Notes under the pieces: generated by a model
Databases searched by the model: none
Told to the model about the DNA's origin: nothing
Seen by the model: only the letters and a program-made list of their open reading frames with translations
NCBI GenBank assembly: GCA_017616775.1
Contig: JAFZXM010000031.1
Span: 1 to 64,000, forward strand
Length of the DNA: 64,000 bases
Origin: Bacteroidales bacterium
GTDB lineage: Bacteria > Bacteroidota > Bacteroidia > Bacteroidales > WCHB1-69
Direction of reading: 5' to 3'
Translations under genes and position numbers: made by a program
Shown: positions 8,461-16,836 of the stretch, one piece after another
How positions within the stretch are numbered: the stretch's first letter is position 1
Layout of the letters: the number at the start of each line of letters is the position of its first letter

Positions 8461-9027
8461 ATGCACACAGGTCTTTATTTCGGCACCTTTAATCCTATCC
8501 ACAACGGGCATCTTGCCATTGCCGAAGCCATGTATCAAACCTGTCACTTTGATGCCATATGGATGATTATTTCCCCTAACAGTCCTTTTAAACAATATTC
8601 CGAATTGGTGGACGAAAACATACGATACCGCATGCTTTGTCTGGCCATAGAAGATTATCCTTATATTAAAGCCAGCAAAGTGGAATTCGACATGCCCAAA
8701 CCCAACTATACCTACGCCACCCTGCGCAAACTCACACTCACCTACCCCGAAGAAAAATTCTCCCTCATCATGGGCTCGGATAATTTGGAAAATATCCGTC
8801 AATGGAAAAATTATGAAGAAATTCTGCAAAATCACACCGTTTATGTGTACCCCCGGGGAGAAAAAAATATAGCCTGCAAGCAAAAAAATATCACCATCGT
8901 CCCACTTCCTTTACTCAAAATATCTTCTACCGAATTAAGAAAAAAACTGCAAGAAGGCAAAGATTGCAGCAGGGAAATTCCTGCAAAAACATTACAATTT
9001 ATTCTCAATCAACACCTTTACAAATAA
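8461..9027 (+). CDS. nadD: nicotinate-nucleotide adenylyltransferase
   Basis: Transfers AMP from ATP to nicotinate mononucleotide, forming deamido-NAD in NAD synthesis. The 188 residues show the nucleotidyltransferase motif GTFNPIHNGH at the N terminus, PNSPFKQ near 40, MGSDNLENIRQW near 103, and the C-terminal ISSTELRKKL motif. Start placed at 8461 because the upstream in-frame sequence is the tRNA gene. Only 14 bases separate it from the tRNA, so it may share the tRNA promoter. Confidence 0.95.
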   Translation: MHTGLYFGTFNPIHNGHLAIAEAMYQTCHFDAIWMIISPNSPFKQYSELVDENIRYRMLCLAIEDYPYIKASKVEFDMPKPNYTYATLRKLTLTYPEEKFSLIMGSDNLENIRQWKNYEEILQNHTVYVYPRGEKNIACKQKNITIVPLPLLKISSTELRKKLQEGKDCSREIPAKTLQFILNQHLYK

Positions 9028-9163
9028 GCAACACCCCACCTTCCACCCCAATTCATCCATTCTACATTTTTTATACAAATAAAATCCGACTGACTTGGAT
9101 TGGCAAAAAATTTGCAATGTAAATTAATCGGATTTAATCATTCAATCGTATTTATTTTTTTTA

Positions 9164-9171
9164 TACCTTTG
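9164..9171 (+). promoter_or_regulatory. promoter of the decarboxylase-sdaA pair, -7 element
   Basis: TACCTTTG, exact TAnnTTTG match, 30 bases before the ATG at 9202. The 174-base gap before the gene is A/T-rich and shows nothing else I can name. Confidence 0.6.
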
Positions 9172-9201
9172 TCGCAATTTAAATTTTAAAACATTAGTGC
9201 C

Positions 9202-10614
9202 ATGAAAAACAAATACATTGACCTTATTCAACAGACCTTTGAATTTCCACAAGAAGAATTCAAAGTAGAAGACAACAACTTATTATTTAACGGCATTGAT
9301 TTGATGGAGATAATCAAGCAATACGGCACTCCGTTAAAGATTACCTATCTGCCCAAAATATCTCAAAACATACAAAAAGCCAAACGTTGCTTTAATGTAG
9401 CCATAGCCAAATCGGACTATCAGGGTGACTATCATTATTGCTATTGCACCAAAAGTTCACACTTTGAATTCATATTGGAAGAAGTACTCAAGAACGATGT
9501 TCATATAGAAACATCTTCCGCTTTTGACCTCAACATCATACAAGCTTTATACGAAAGAGGTTTGTTCGAAAAGGACAATTATATAATATGTAACGGATTT
9601 AAAAAAATGCAATACATAGAAGGTATTGTCGAATTATTGAACGACGGATTCATCAATATTATTCCCGTATTGGATAATATGAAAGAATTTGACCAGCTCA
9701 ACTCCATATTGGACAGCAAATGCAAACTCGGCATCCGTATAGCTTCCGAAGAGGAACCGCGATTCGAATTCTACACCTCCCGACTGGGAATACGCTACAA
9801 TGATATCATTCCTTTTTATCAGGAAAAGATAAAAAACAACCCGAAATTTGAGTTAAAAATGTTACACATGTTTATCAATACGGGTATAGAAGACACCGCC
9901 TACTATTGGAATGAACTTGCCAAAGCGGTAAACGTATATTGCGATTTGAAAAAGATAGCACCCGAATTGGATTCACTCAACATAGGCGGAGGTTTTCCTA
10001 TCAAACGTTCTCTGGAATTCAATTACGACTACGAATACATGGCAGAAGAAATAGTGGCACAGATAAAAGCCACCTGCAACCGTAACGGCATAGAAGAACC
10101 TCATATCTTCACCGAATTCGGCTCATATACCGTAGGTGAATCCGGTGCCGTACTCTATTCCATACTCAACCAAAAACGGCAAAACGACCGTGAGCTGTGG
10201 AATATGATAGACAGTTCTTTCATGACCACCATTCCGGATGCATGGGCTATCAACCAAATATTCATCCCTTTGGCCATCAACAATTGGAACAAAGAATATG
10301 AACGCGTATTTTTGGGCGGACTCACCTGCGACAGCCAGGACTATTACAATTCGGAATCCAATCTTAACGCCATATTCCTGCCCAAAATCACCCAAGAAGA
10401 CACCCCTCAATACATCGGACTTTTCCATACAGGAGCCTATCAAGAGGCTTTGGCCGGCTACGGCGGCATACAACACTGCCTCATTCCGGCACCCAAACAT
10501 GTGATCATCGATAAGGAATATGCTAATCCCGACGATGAAGAAGGTGAGATAGTAACCAAATTATTCGCCAAAGAACAAAGTTACAAATCTATGTTAAAAA
10601 CATTAGGATATTAA
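9202..10614 (+). CDS. PLP-dependent fold III decarboxylase, arginine decarboxylase-like
   Basis: Probable biosynthetic arginine decarboxylase making agmatine for polyamines. It has the alanine-racemase-like barrel of group IV decarboxylases, with the PLP-binding Lys84 in CYCTKSSHF, the phosphate-binding loop NIGGGFP near 259, and the C-terminal substrate-site motif LTCDSQD near 375. At 470 residues it matches the short enzymes known in Bacteroidota rather than the 630-residue SpeA. Diaminopimelate or carboxynorspermidine decarboxylase are less likely relatives. It is followed four bases later by sdaA, so the two probably share a transcript. Confidence 0.72.
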   Translation: MKNKYIDLIQQTFEFPQEEFKVEDNNLLFNGIDLMEIIKQYGTPLKITYLPKISQNIQKAKRCFNVAIAKSDYQGDYHYCYCTKSSHFEFILEEVLKNDVHIETSSAFDLNIIQALYERGLFEKDNYIICNGFKKMQYIEGIVELLNDGFINIIPVLDNMKEFDQLNSILDSKCKLGIRIASEEEPRFEFYTSRLGIRYNDIIPFYQEKIKNNPKFELKMLHMFINTGIEDTAYYWNELAKAVNVYCDLKKIAPELDSLNIGGGFPIKRSLEFNYDYEYMAEEIVAQIKATCNRNGIEEPHIFTEFGSYTVGESGAVLYSILNQKRQNDRELWNMIDSSFMTTIPDAWAINQIFIPLAINNWNKEYERVFLGGLTCDSQDYYNSESNLNAIFLPKITQEDTPQYIGLFHTGAYQEALAGYGGIQHCLIPAPKHVIIDKEYANPDDEEGEIVTKLFAKEQSYKSMLKTLGY

Positions 10615-10618
10615 TCAC

Positions 10619-11815
10619 ATGGAAAGCATAAAACATATCTATCGCATAGGAAACGGTCCTTCTAGCAGCCACACCATGGGGCCGAAAAAAGCGGCTGAAA
10701 TATTTCTTTCCAAGCATTCCGATGCAGCTACTTTCAAAGTAACACTCTACGGCAGCCTGGCCGCTACCGGCAAAGGACACCTTACCGACCAGGCTATATT
10801 GAGTGTTTTGGCGCCCGCCGCCCCCACCGAAATAATATGGCACCCTGATATCACTTTGGAATATCATCCCAATGCCATGTTGTTCGAGTCGTTCAATGCC
10901 GAAGGCAAACAAACAGATCATCTGACCATCTATAGCGTGGGAGGAGGTGCTTTGGAATATGAAGGCATGCCCCGCTCCGCCAAAGAAGAGATATATCCGC
11001 TTCACACCCTCAACGATATTTTGGATTGGTGCAAACAAACAGGACGTTCCTATTGGGAATATGTGGAAGAACATGAAGAAAGCGACCTATGGGACTATCT
11101 GTCAGAAGTCTGGAAGACCATGCAGGCAGCGGTAGAACGCGGCTTGGATACGGAAGGTATGCTTCCCGGCGGACTCAAAATCAGACGCAAAGCACCGGAA
11201 TATTATATCAAAGCCATGGGTTATACCGACAACCTCCGTACCCGCAGCCTTGTTTTTGCCTACGCTTTGGCCTGTGCCGAAGAAAACGCCTGCGGCGGAA
11301 AAATAGTCACGGCACCCACCTGCGGTTCATGCGGAGTGTTGGCATCGGTGCTGTATCATCTGCACAAAGGACATCTGTTTTCCGACAAACGCATACACAA
11401 AGCCTTGGCTACTGCCGGACTCATAGGTAATATTGTCAAATACAATGCCTCCATCTCCGGAGCCGAAGTCGGTTGCCAGGGAGAAGTGGGTGTAGCCTGC
11501 GCCATGGCGGCAGCTGCCGCCAACCAACTGTTCGGAGGCAGTCCATCGCAAATAGAATATGCCGCCGAAATGGGTTTGGAACACCATCTCGGCCTCACCT
11601 GCGACCCTATCTGCGGCTTGGTGCAGATACCCTGCATAGAACGCAACGCCTATGCTGCAGCTCGCGCCCTTGACGCCAATATATACGCCACCCTCACCGA
11701 CGGCAGACATGTGGTGTCGTTCGACAAGGTGGTGCAAGCCCTCAAACAAACAGGACACGACCTGCCTTCGCTATACAAAGAAACCGCCTCCGGCGGCTTG
11801 GCCTCCATATTTTAA
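10619..11815 (+). CDS. sdaA: L-serine dehydratase (iron-sulfur, single chain)
   Basis: Deaminates L-serine to pyruvate and ammonia using a [4Fe-4S] cluster. Seen in its 398 residues: GPSSSHTMGPKKAA at 13-26, the alpha-domain blocks TAPTCGSCGV and CDPICGLVQIPCIERNA (cluster cysteines), and a C-terminal ETASGGLA. The beta and alpha domains are fused in one chain, as usual in this phylum. Directly downstream of the decarboxylase gene. Confidence 0.94.
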   Translation: MESIKHIYRIGNGPSSSHTMGPKKAAEIFLSKHSDAATFKVTLYGSLAATGKGHLTDQAILSVLAPAAPTEIIWHPDITLEYHPNAMLFESFNAEGKQTDHLTIYSVGGGALEYEGMPRSAKEEIYPLHTLNDILDWCKQTGRSYWEYVEEHEESDLWDYLSEVWKTMQAAVERGLDTEGMLPGGLKIRRKAPEYYIKAMGYTDNLRTRSLVFAYALACAEENACGGKIVTAPTCGSCGVLASVLYHLHKGHLFSDKRIHKALATAGLIGNIVKYNASISGAEVGCQGEVGVACAMAAAAANQLFGGSPSQIEYAAEMGLEHHLGLTCDPICGLVQIPCIERNAYAAARALDANIYATLTDGRHVVSFDKVVQALKQTGHDLPSLYKETASGGLASIF

Positions 11816-11999
11816 TCTTGTGCCGACAAAAAAATCGCACCTCATCTGAAATATAGCCCTATTTCCCCCCTTCTACAGTGACCGGGGGGATTCTCTTTCC
11901 CCAGCAAGACAGACAGAAAACTTTCCCCCTTCCAAGGTGCCATGGGGATTTTACCCTCATCCCGCAGATGTTTTCTCTCTTGTGGTGCGACGAGGACAT
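11816..11999. other. intergenic region without recognisable gene
   Basis: Between converging sdaA and the EamA gene. It is C-rich on the plus strand in two places (near 11865 and 11925). No gene or known RNA seen. Confidence 0.5.
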
Positions 12000-12030
12000 A
12001 AAAAAAGACCGACTCCTTGCAGAGCCGACC
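12000..12030 (-). terminator. intrinsic terminator of the EamA gene
   Basis: On the minus strand a nine-pair stem (12007-12015 with 12022-12030, several G-U pairs, six-base loop) is followed by seven T, about 39 bases after the stop codon. Confidence 0.65.
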
Positions 12031-12068
12031 CTTTAATATTTTAATAATTGTTTTATAATGGTAACTTT

Positions 12069-12428
12069 CTATTTAATAATAAAATACACCCCTATCATTA
12101 CTATCACCACACCTATCCAACGGGTAAGCGGAACCACTTCACCGAAAATGAAACATCCGACAAGCAAACTGATAATATAACTAATTGACAATAAAGGATA
12201 TACAAAACTTATATCATAATGCTTCAACAGATACATCCATAATATCATACTCGCTATGAATAAAACTCCGGAAACATAAAATTGCCATGTTGTAAACACT
12301 CCTTTAAAATATTGGCATGTAAGTTCAAACGGTCCAAACAGACCTACCGCTATTTTCAACAACGACTGTGCCGCCACTATCACTATCGACTGCACCAAGA
12401 CCCAAAATAATACTATTATATTCGACAT
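12069..12428 (-). CDS. small EamA/DMT-superfamily membrane protein
   Basis: A 119-residue protein with four hydrophobic helices, the size of SMR or single-EamA transporters. The third-helix region YDISFVYPLLSISYIISLL and the final IGVVIVMIGVYFIIK are typical of EamA-type half-transporters such as ArnE/ArnF-like flippase subunits. It would dimerise in the inner membrane. The substrate is unknown. It has its own promoter (12504-12511) and terminator, and is divergent from corA. Confidence 0.7.
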   Translation of the reverse strand: MSNIIVLFWVLVQSIVIVAAQSLLKIAVGLFGPFELTCQYFKGVFTTWQFYVSGVLFIASMILWMYLLKHYDISFVYPLLSISYIISLLVGCFIFGEVVPLTRWIGVVIVMIGVYFIIK

Positions 12429-12503
12429 CGTTCTCTAAATTAAACTACTATTGAAGGTCTGAATATTTTTTTACAAAACATTCTGCCACAATAATCATTT
12501 TTG

Positions 12504-12511
12504 CAAAGGTA
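12504..12511 (-). promoter_or_regulatory. EamA gene promoter, -7 element
   Basis: Minus strand TACCTTTG, an exact TAnnTTTG match 75 bases upstream of the ATG. Confidence 0.55.
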
Positions 12512-12634
12512 ACATTTTTTTATATCCTTCACTTTATCAAATGAATTTTTTTTTATCATGTCCTACATTAAAAAAAAATCATCTGTACTTTGACATTTTT
12601 TTCTTTGAAGGCATTTTTGTATTATTTTTTTACT

Positions 12635-12642
12635 TATCTTTG
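12635..12642 (+). promoter_or_regulatory. corA promoter, -7 element
   Basis: TATCTTTG, exact TAnnTTTG match. It leaves a leader of about 140 bases before corA. I could not recognise a Mg2+ riboswitch in that leader. Confidence 0.55.
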
Positions 12643-12790
12643 CAAGTTGCTTTTATATTTTAGCGTATTAATAATTGATATTGCCAAATGACAAAGGCAA
12701 CAAAAGAAGGATAATTCACACAATATTAACATTTTATTGCACAATAGAGTAAATATGTAGCATCTATAGAAAAGAAAGGGGGACTATTAT

Positions 12791-13705
12791 ATGATAGATA
12801 CTTTGGAATTAGGCAAATTGAAATGGCTGCATGTACAGCACCCTACTAACGAAGATTTTGAACATATACAGGTTAAATATGATTTTCACCCTTTGGATAT
12901 TGACGACTGCCGAAGTTATACCCAGCGTCCTAAGATAGATATCTACGATGATTATTACTTTCTTATCCTTCATTTTCCGCATTTTGACAATCTCAAACGT
13001 TTTGTAAAAGCCCAAGAAGTAAAGATATTTTGGGGAAAAGACTATATTATCACCATCGGTCGTTCCCACTGGGTGGTAGAAGACTTGTTCAATTACTACA
13101 AGCAGAATCCCGATGCTCTCAACGATTTGTTTGCCAAATCCAGCGATGCCATCCTTTACAATCTGCTCAACAGGCTTATCAACGAATCGTACCTGCTGGT
13201 AACCCGTGTAGGGCAAGAAATAGATGAAATCAACAGGGAATTGTTTGACACCAAACCGGAACAAACCATTGAAAAGATATCCATCGCCCGGCGAAACGTC
13301 ATACAGTTGAACACTATTTTCAAACCGCAGCTGAGAGTGTTTCACAAATTTGAATCCGGTGATATCAAAGGTTATGAAAGCACCGAAGACATGGAAGACT
13401 ACTGGGGTAATATATTGGATGTGTACCAAAAGATGTGGGATATGATAGAAGACTTTGAAGAGTTGACCTATTCCCTGTCGCAAACTTTCGATTCCGTTCA
13501 GGCCAACAAAACCAACGAAACCATGAAAGTGCTTACACTCATTTCCACCATATCATTGCCTCTCACCTTTGTTACCAGCCTTTACGGCATGAACCTGTTT
13601 TTACCGCTGGCCGACAAACCCTATGCATTCGCCTTGATTATGGGCGTCTGCGTCATACTGATTATCTTTTTCTTATACGTGTTTAAAAAGAAAAAATGGA
13701 TATAA
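12791..13705 (+). CDS. corA: CorA-type divalent cation transporter
   Basis: Pentameric channel for Mg2+ (or Co2+/Ni2+). Layout fits the family: a soluble alpha/beta N-terminal domain, long helices from about residue 150 to 255, then two transmembrane helices at the C terminus. The selectivity signature YGMN is at 265-268, between the two helices, and a basic tail KKKKWI follows. The length of 304 residues is typical. A purine-rich stretch (GAAAGGGGG) lies just before the ATG. Confidence 0.93.
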   Translation: MIDTLELGKLKWLHVQHPTNEDFEHIQVKYDFHPLDIDDCRSYTQRPKIDIYDDYYFLILHFPHFDNLKRFVKAQEVKIFWGKDYIITIGRSHWVVEDLFNYYKQNPDALNDLFAKSSDAILYNLLNRLINESYLLVTRVGQEIDEINRELFDTKPEQTIEKISIARRNVIQLNTIFKPQLRVFHKFESGDIKGYESTEDMEDYWGNILDVYQKMWDMIEDFEELTYSLSQTFDSVQANKTNETMKVLTLISTISLPLTFVTSLYGMNLFLPLADKPYAFALIMGVCVILIIFFLYVFKKKKWI

Positions 13706-13872
13706 ACCATCAGTGCATGATAAAACAGCTTCTTTAATCCTTCATTTTTTCACGCTTTTTCATTGCATGCCCCTGCGGCAAGTTGTCGTTTTACCATCAA
13801 ACAATCTTGGTGGAACAAGCCGATAGATCAATGTTTTAAACAAAACACACAGGCAGATTCCGCCCAAGCCTA

Positions 13873-14169
13873 TTATTTATAGGACTTCAGTTGAAACTCC
13901 ACCTTGTATTTGCGGTCGGGATGAGAATATGATGCCTGACTTTTATAATAAGCATAATCATCTTTGTATCCATAACCGTCCAAAATGAAACTTTTTACCA
14001 TGCCGGGGTCTATGCTAATGGATTTGGTAAAATCTTGATAATCCAACATATTTCCGCTCATATCGTAGTAAATCATACGGCCCGTCACTGAGGAAACGGT
14101 ACGATTGGTATTGTTTTTAAAGGCAACGGTGGCCTCTGATTCCACCCAATCATGACTATAGTTAGCCAA
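13873..14169 (-). pseudogene. C-terminal part of an exported FxLYD-like domain protein, 5' end lost
   Basis: About 98 residues forming one beta-rich domain ([36 protein letters not shown]) of the kind found at the C terminus of secreted Bacteroidota proteins; I assign an FxLYD-like fold only tentatively. The only in-frame initiator here is a TTG. The frame continues upstream through a low-complexity linker rich in Ala, Pro, Glu and Ser to a TAA near 14247, with no ATG, signal peptide or membrane anchor. I therefore read it as a truncated remnant joined to vsr debris. A downstream-only expressed protein from the TTG cannot be excluded. Confidence 0.6.
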
Positions 14170-14244
14170 TGTAATGGCACCGGAACTTTTTTCCTCAGGA
14201 GCGGCACTTGCGGGGGCGGTGGTTTTTTCGTAAGCTTCCCTATT

Positions 14245-14409
14245 TTACGCCTGCCGGCATGGATTATTCTTGGTTTTGTTGCAATTGCTCCAATGCCCGA
14301 CAAAGTGTCCGGACAAGAGGTGGGCTTGTCTCCGCAACGGTTTCGTTCCCTTGCTATGTATCTGCGACATAAAGCGGTGCCGCTGTTCAGGTGTCATCGT
14401 ATCAGTCAT
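14245..14409 (-). pseudogene. remnant of a second vsr gene (first ~24 codons)
   Basis: Reads MTDTMTPEQRHRFMSQIHSK and then GTKP, which is the conserved N terminus of very-short-patch repair endonucleases (compare LTPEQRHKNMVAVKGKGTK in the intact Vsr at 21551-21964). After that the frame turns into unrelated sequence and stops at codon 55, so the catalytic Asp and His are absent. It lies between fic and the truncated FxLYD-like gene and marks a deletion or replacement scar at the left end of the defence island. Confidence 0.65.
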
Positions 14410-14458
14410 ACGAAGCCTCGGTATTTCACACGGAGCCGTATTGCCCGTGCATTCTCGT

Positions 14459-14529
14459 GTTAACTTTTTTCAAAAAACTTAACTTGACAACGATAACGTG
14501 TTAAAAAAAATGAAATTTCTTAACACGTT
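14459..14529. repeat. two hairpin-forming inverted repeats after fic
   Basis: One perfect 10-base pair of arms, AACGTGTTAA (14495-14504) and TTAACACGTT (14520-14529), has a 15-base A/T-rich loop. A second, imperfect one lies at 14459-14483 (GTTAACTTTTTT / AAAAAACTTAAC). The former begins 13 bases after the fic stop on the minus strand and could terminate fic, though there is no strong T-tract directly after it. Confidence 0.55.
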
Positions 14530-14541
14530 TCGCAACTCATG

Positions 14542-15699
14542 TTATGATTTTTCATTTTCCTTAACATGAACCGACTCTATGCTGTCTGCCGATTCTGATG
14601 GGTTGAATTCGCCAAATGAGACAAACAAGTCCATCAACTTAGTGTTAATATAGTAGTTTTCTTTCCCGATTTTTTCTTTGTGCAATAAACCAAGCGTCAC
14701 AATCTTGTCGAGATATTTCGCTGCAGTTTGTCTAGATAGTTGCAAATTTTTCTCAACGTGCTCAATTTTGGTATAGGGATGATAAAATAGCCCGTTGATA
14801 AGGTCGTGGCTATATTTCTTGCCGAATGCGGGGCGAAGTATTCTCTTATACTCATCCATCATGACGCCAATACTTTTTACAAGCGTAATTGTGTCTTCTG
14901 CTGTAGATTCAACACCTTTGAGGATGAACAATACCCAATTTTCCCATTCTTTCGCATTGTCGGTATTTTTGTCCCTGACAGCCTGCAGCAATCGATAATA
15001 TTCCCCTTTGTTATGAGTGATATACCTACTAAGATAAAGTATTGGCAAATCTAACAATCCATTGATAACAAGGTATAGAATGTTGAGAATACGACCTGTC
15101 CGCCCATTACCATCATAGAATGGATGTATGCTTTCAAACTGATGGTGTATAATGGCCATTTTAATTAGTGGATCAAGCGGACTCAACTCATCTTCATTAA
15201 TAAATTGCTCAAGGTTTGTCATGTACCTAAGGATATCTTGCCCATCTTGTGGAGGCTCATAGACTACTACATCATCCGACCTCTTCAATTTTGTGCCAGG
15301 GTTTGTACGAAAACCAGCCGTATTTCCTTCTAAAACTTCCTGAATGTGTTTGATATCATTTAATGTGAGAATATTCTTCCCTCTTACCAAACGGAATCCT
15401 GTCGTAATAGCTTCTCTGTAATGGAGGACTTCTTTTGTGGCAGCATTGACAGGAGGTATATTCGGATCCAACTCTGCACGATAGAGTTCATCATGTGTGG
15501 TGACTATACTTTCCACCATGGAACTATCCCTTGCCTCTTGTAGGGTTAGGCTACTGATTAGAATCTGCTCATTAGGTATAGTTTGTGCAACACCTTTTAA
15601 TTCCGCCAATTTTCGTGTTGCACGGTTGACCTGTTTAAGAATTTCTTTTGTCTCCAAGTCGTATAACAATGGCAGTGTCGGTATAATATAGTTCTCCAT
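14542..15699 (-). CDS. Fic-domain protein with C-terminal winged helix (probable AMP-transferase)
   Basis: Fic enzymes usually transfer AMP to a hydroxyl side chain on a target protein. The catalytic motif HPFYDGNGRTGR is complete at 192-203 (His192). An inhibitory-helix-like motif SSMVES lies at 59-64 (Glu63), N-terminal to the core, as in class II Fic proteins that restrain themselves; the usual Gly/Asn after the Glu is Ser here. Residues 300-365 look like a winged helix (LSRQTAAKYLDKIVTLGLL). At 385 residues it is the common stand-alone Fic architecture. No antitoxin gene adjoins it. Target unknown. Confidence 0.9.
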   Translation of the reverse strand: MENYIIPTLPLLYDLETKEILKQVNRATRKLAELKGVAQTIPNEQILISSLTLQEARDSSMVESIVTTHDELYRAELDPNIPPVNAATKEVLHYREAITTGFRLVRGKNILTLNDIKHIQEVLEGNTAGFRTNPGTKLKRSDDVVVYEPPQDGQDILRYMTNLEQFINEDELSPLDPLIKMAIIHHQFESIHPFYDGNGRTGRILNILYLVINGLLDLPILYLSRYITHNKGEYYRLLQAVRDKNTDNAKEWENWVLFILKGVESTAEDTITLVKSIGVMMDEYKRILRPAFGKKYSHDLINGLFYHPYTKIEHVEKNLQLSRQTAAKYLDKIVTLGLLHKEKIGKENYYINTKLMDLFVSFGEFNPSESADSIESVHVKENEKS

Positions 15700-15769
15700 A
15701 TCTAATCAAATGTTTTGTTCTATAGCTTAGGACTTTTTGTCAATAACGTTTTCTTTGTGTTTTTATTAT

Positions 15770-16018
15770 TCACTTATGGTTATCTTGCTCTTGCATAGCT
15801 TTTTTTAAAAAATGATGCAGAAGTGTCGCTGCTCCGGTGTCGTTCTGTTTGCTAATGACATCATCGATCTTCCGGCCTCTAACCAAACGGCATACCGCCT
15901 GCAGGTTGCCGTCGCATCCGCCCATAAAGAAGACCTGCCGGACAACACCTTCGTCATCAACCGTCACATCTATATACTGCGAGCAAGTGCCTTGGGTTTT
16001 GTAGAGGGTATGTTTCAT
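15770..16018 (-). CDS. TSCPD-domain protein (TIGR03905-like)
   Basis: Small 82-residue protein whose whole length matches the TSCPD domain: GTCSQYIDVTVDDEG, then FMGGCDGNLQAVCRLVRG with paired cysteines, then a Thr/Ala-rich end. The domain is also found at the C terminus of some ribonucleotide reductases and is thought to bind metal or nucleic acid; the stand-alone version has no settled role. It is probably an ordinary chromosomal gene caught inside the accessory region. Confidence 0.78.
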   Translation of the reverse strand: MKHTLYKTQGTCSQYIDVTVDDEGVVRQVFFMGGCDGNLQAVCRLVRGRKIDDVISKQNDTGAATLLHHFLKKAMQEQDNHK

Positions 16019-16069
16019 ATTTCTATTATTTACTTTTCAATATATTTTGTAAAGATAGTATTTTATATC

Positions 16070-16834
16070 TTATGTCACTTTTAATATATCATCATTCTTT
16101 TTATTAAGCATTTCTGTAAAAAATTCTTCATCCATATAAGAAAGCAACCGACATCCTCCCAAATAGTTTAAGTACTTTGTCATATAGCGACATTTATTTT
16201 GAAATGCATGACTAAAAGTAGTATCCATGTGAGATTCAATAAAACTTAAAGTAGCAATCGTCGCAGGTTTATGCCTAAATAATGTATATGTCCCAAGTGT
16301 ACGAGTTCGCAAATCTTCTTGTTTAAACAATATCTTTGTTAATGCATATTTATCTTCACGCCTGTTATCTACGGTTAAGTATACTGCCCACCATAGATTT
16401 GGGAGCCACGTTTTAGAAGAGCTACCCATTCCAGGAAACCAATAATCCATAATATAGTTGATTTGTGCATCTGTGCTATTTTCAACGCCTTCTCTATTTT
16501 CAAGAACATTAGACCATCTTTTTCGCATATACGCTACTAATTCAACATGTGCAAAATAAAGCCAAAACGGAGCATACGATGCCAAAAGGGGTTTTAAATC
16601 GGGCAACGCTTCATATAATAAAATAGCAGATTCAAAAGAAGAATAATTATTCTCATTCATCTTTACCAGATTGGACTTATCAACATGAAAATCGTTCAAA
16701 TAACACACATCTCTGTCTGTAAACTCAAAGCACTCACCATCTTGAGTATAATTTAAGATGGATTGACCAGCTTTTAGATTTAAACGCAATGTGTTGCAAA
16801 AATCCTCTTTAAATATAGCTTGCTTGTTTTCCAT
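16070..16834 (-). CDS. DUF6339-like protein of the GHKL ATPase module
   Basis: A 254-residue protein without signal peptide. It resembles the DUF6339 family as I remember it: the central LPNLWWAVYLTVDNRREDKY segment near residue 145, then a helical C-terminal half. That family often sits in restriction-type operons with a GHKL ATPase. Start taken at the ATG at 16834, two bases after the upstream stop; a longer reading would need TTG. It is the last gene of the small protein-ATPase-308 aa-DUF6339 set. Biochemical role unknown. Confidence 0.55.
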   Translation of the reverse strand: MENKQAIFKEDFCNTLRLNLKAGQSILNYTQDGECFEFTDRDVCYLNDFHVDKSNLVKMNENNYSSFESAILLYEALPDLKPLLASYAPFWLYFAHVELVAYMRKRWSNVLENREGVENSTDAQINYIMDYWFPGMGSSSKTWLPNLWWAVYLTVDNRREDKYALTKILFKQEDLRTRTLGTYTLFRHKPATIATLSFIESHMDTTFSHAFQNKCRYMTKYLNYLGGCRLLSYMDEEFFTEMLNKKNDDILKVT

Positions 16835-16836
16835 AA

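Noticed and set aside
11816-11999. Possible IS remnant or small RNA in the C-rich gap after sdaA
   Set aside because: No terminal inverted repeats, transposase fragments or stable conserved hairpin could be made out.
12643-12790. Mg2+ riboswitch in the corA leader
   Set aside because: The leader is long enough, but I could not match the M-box or any other known conserved core.
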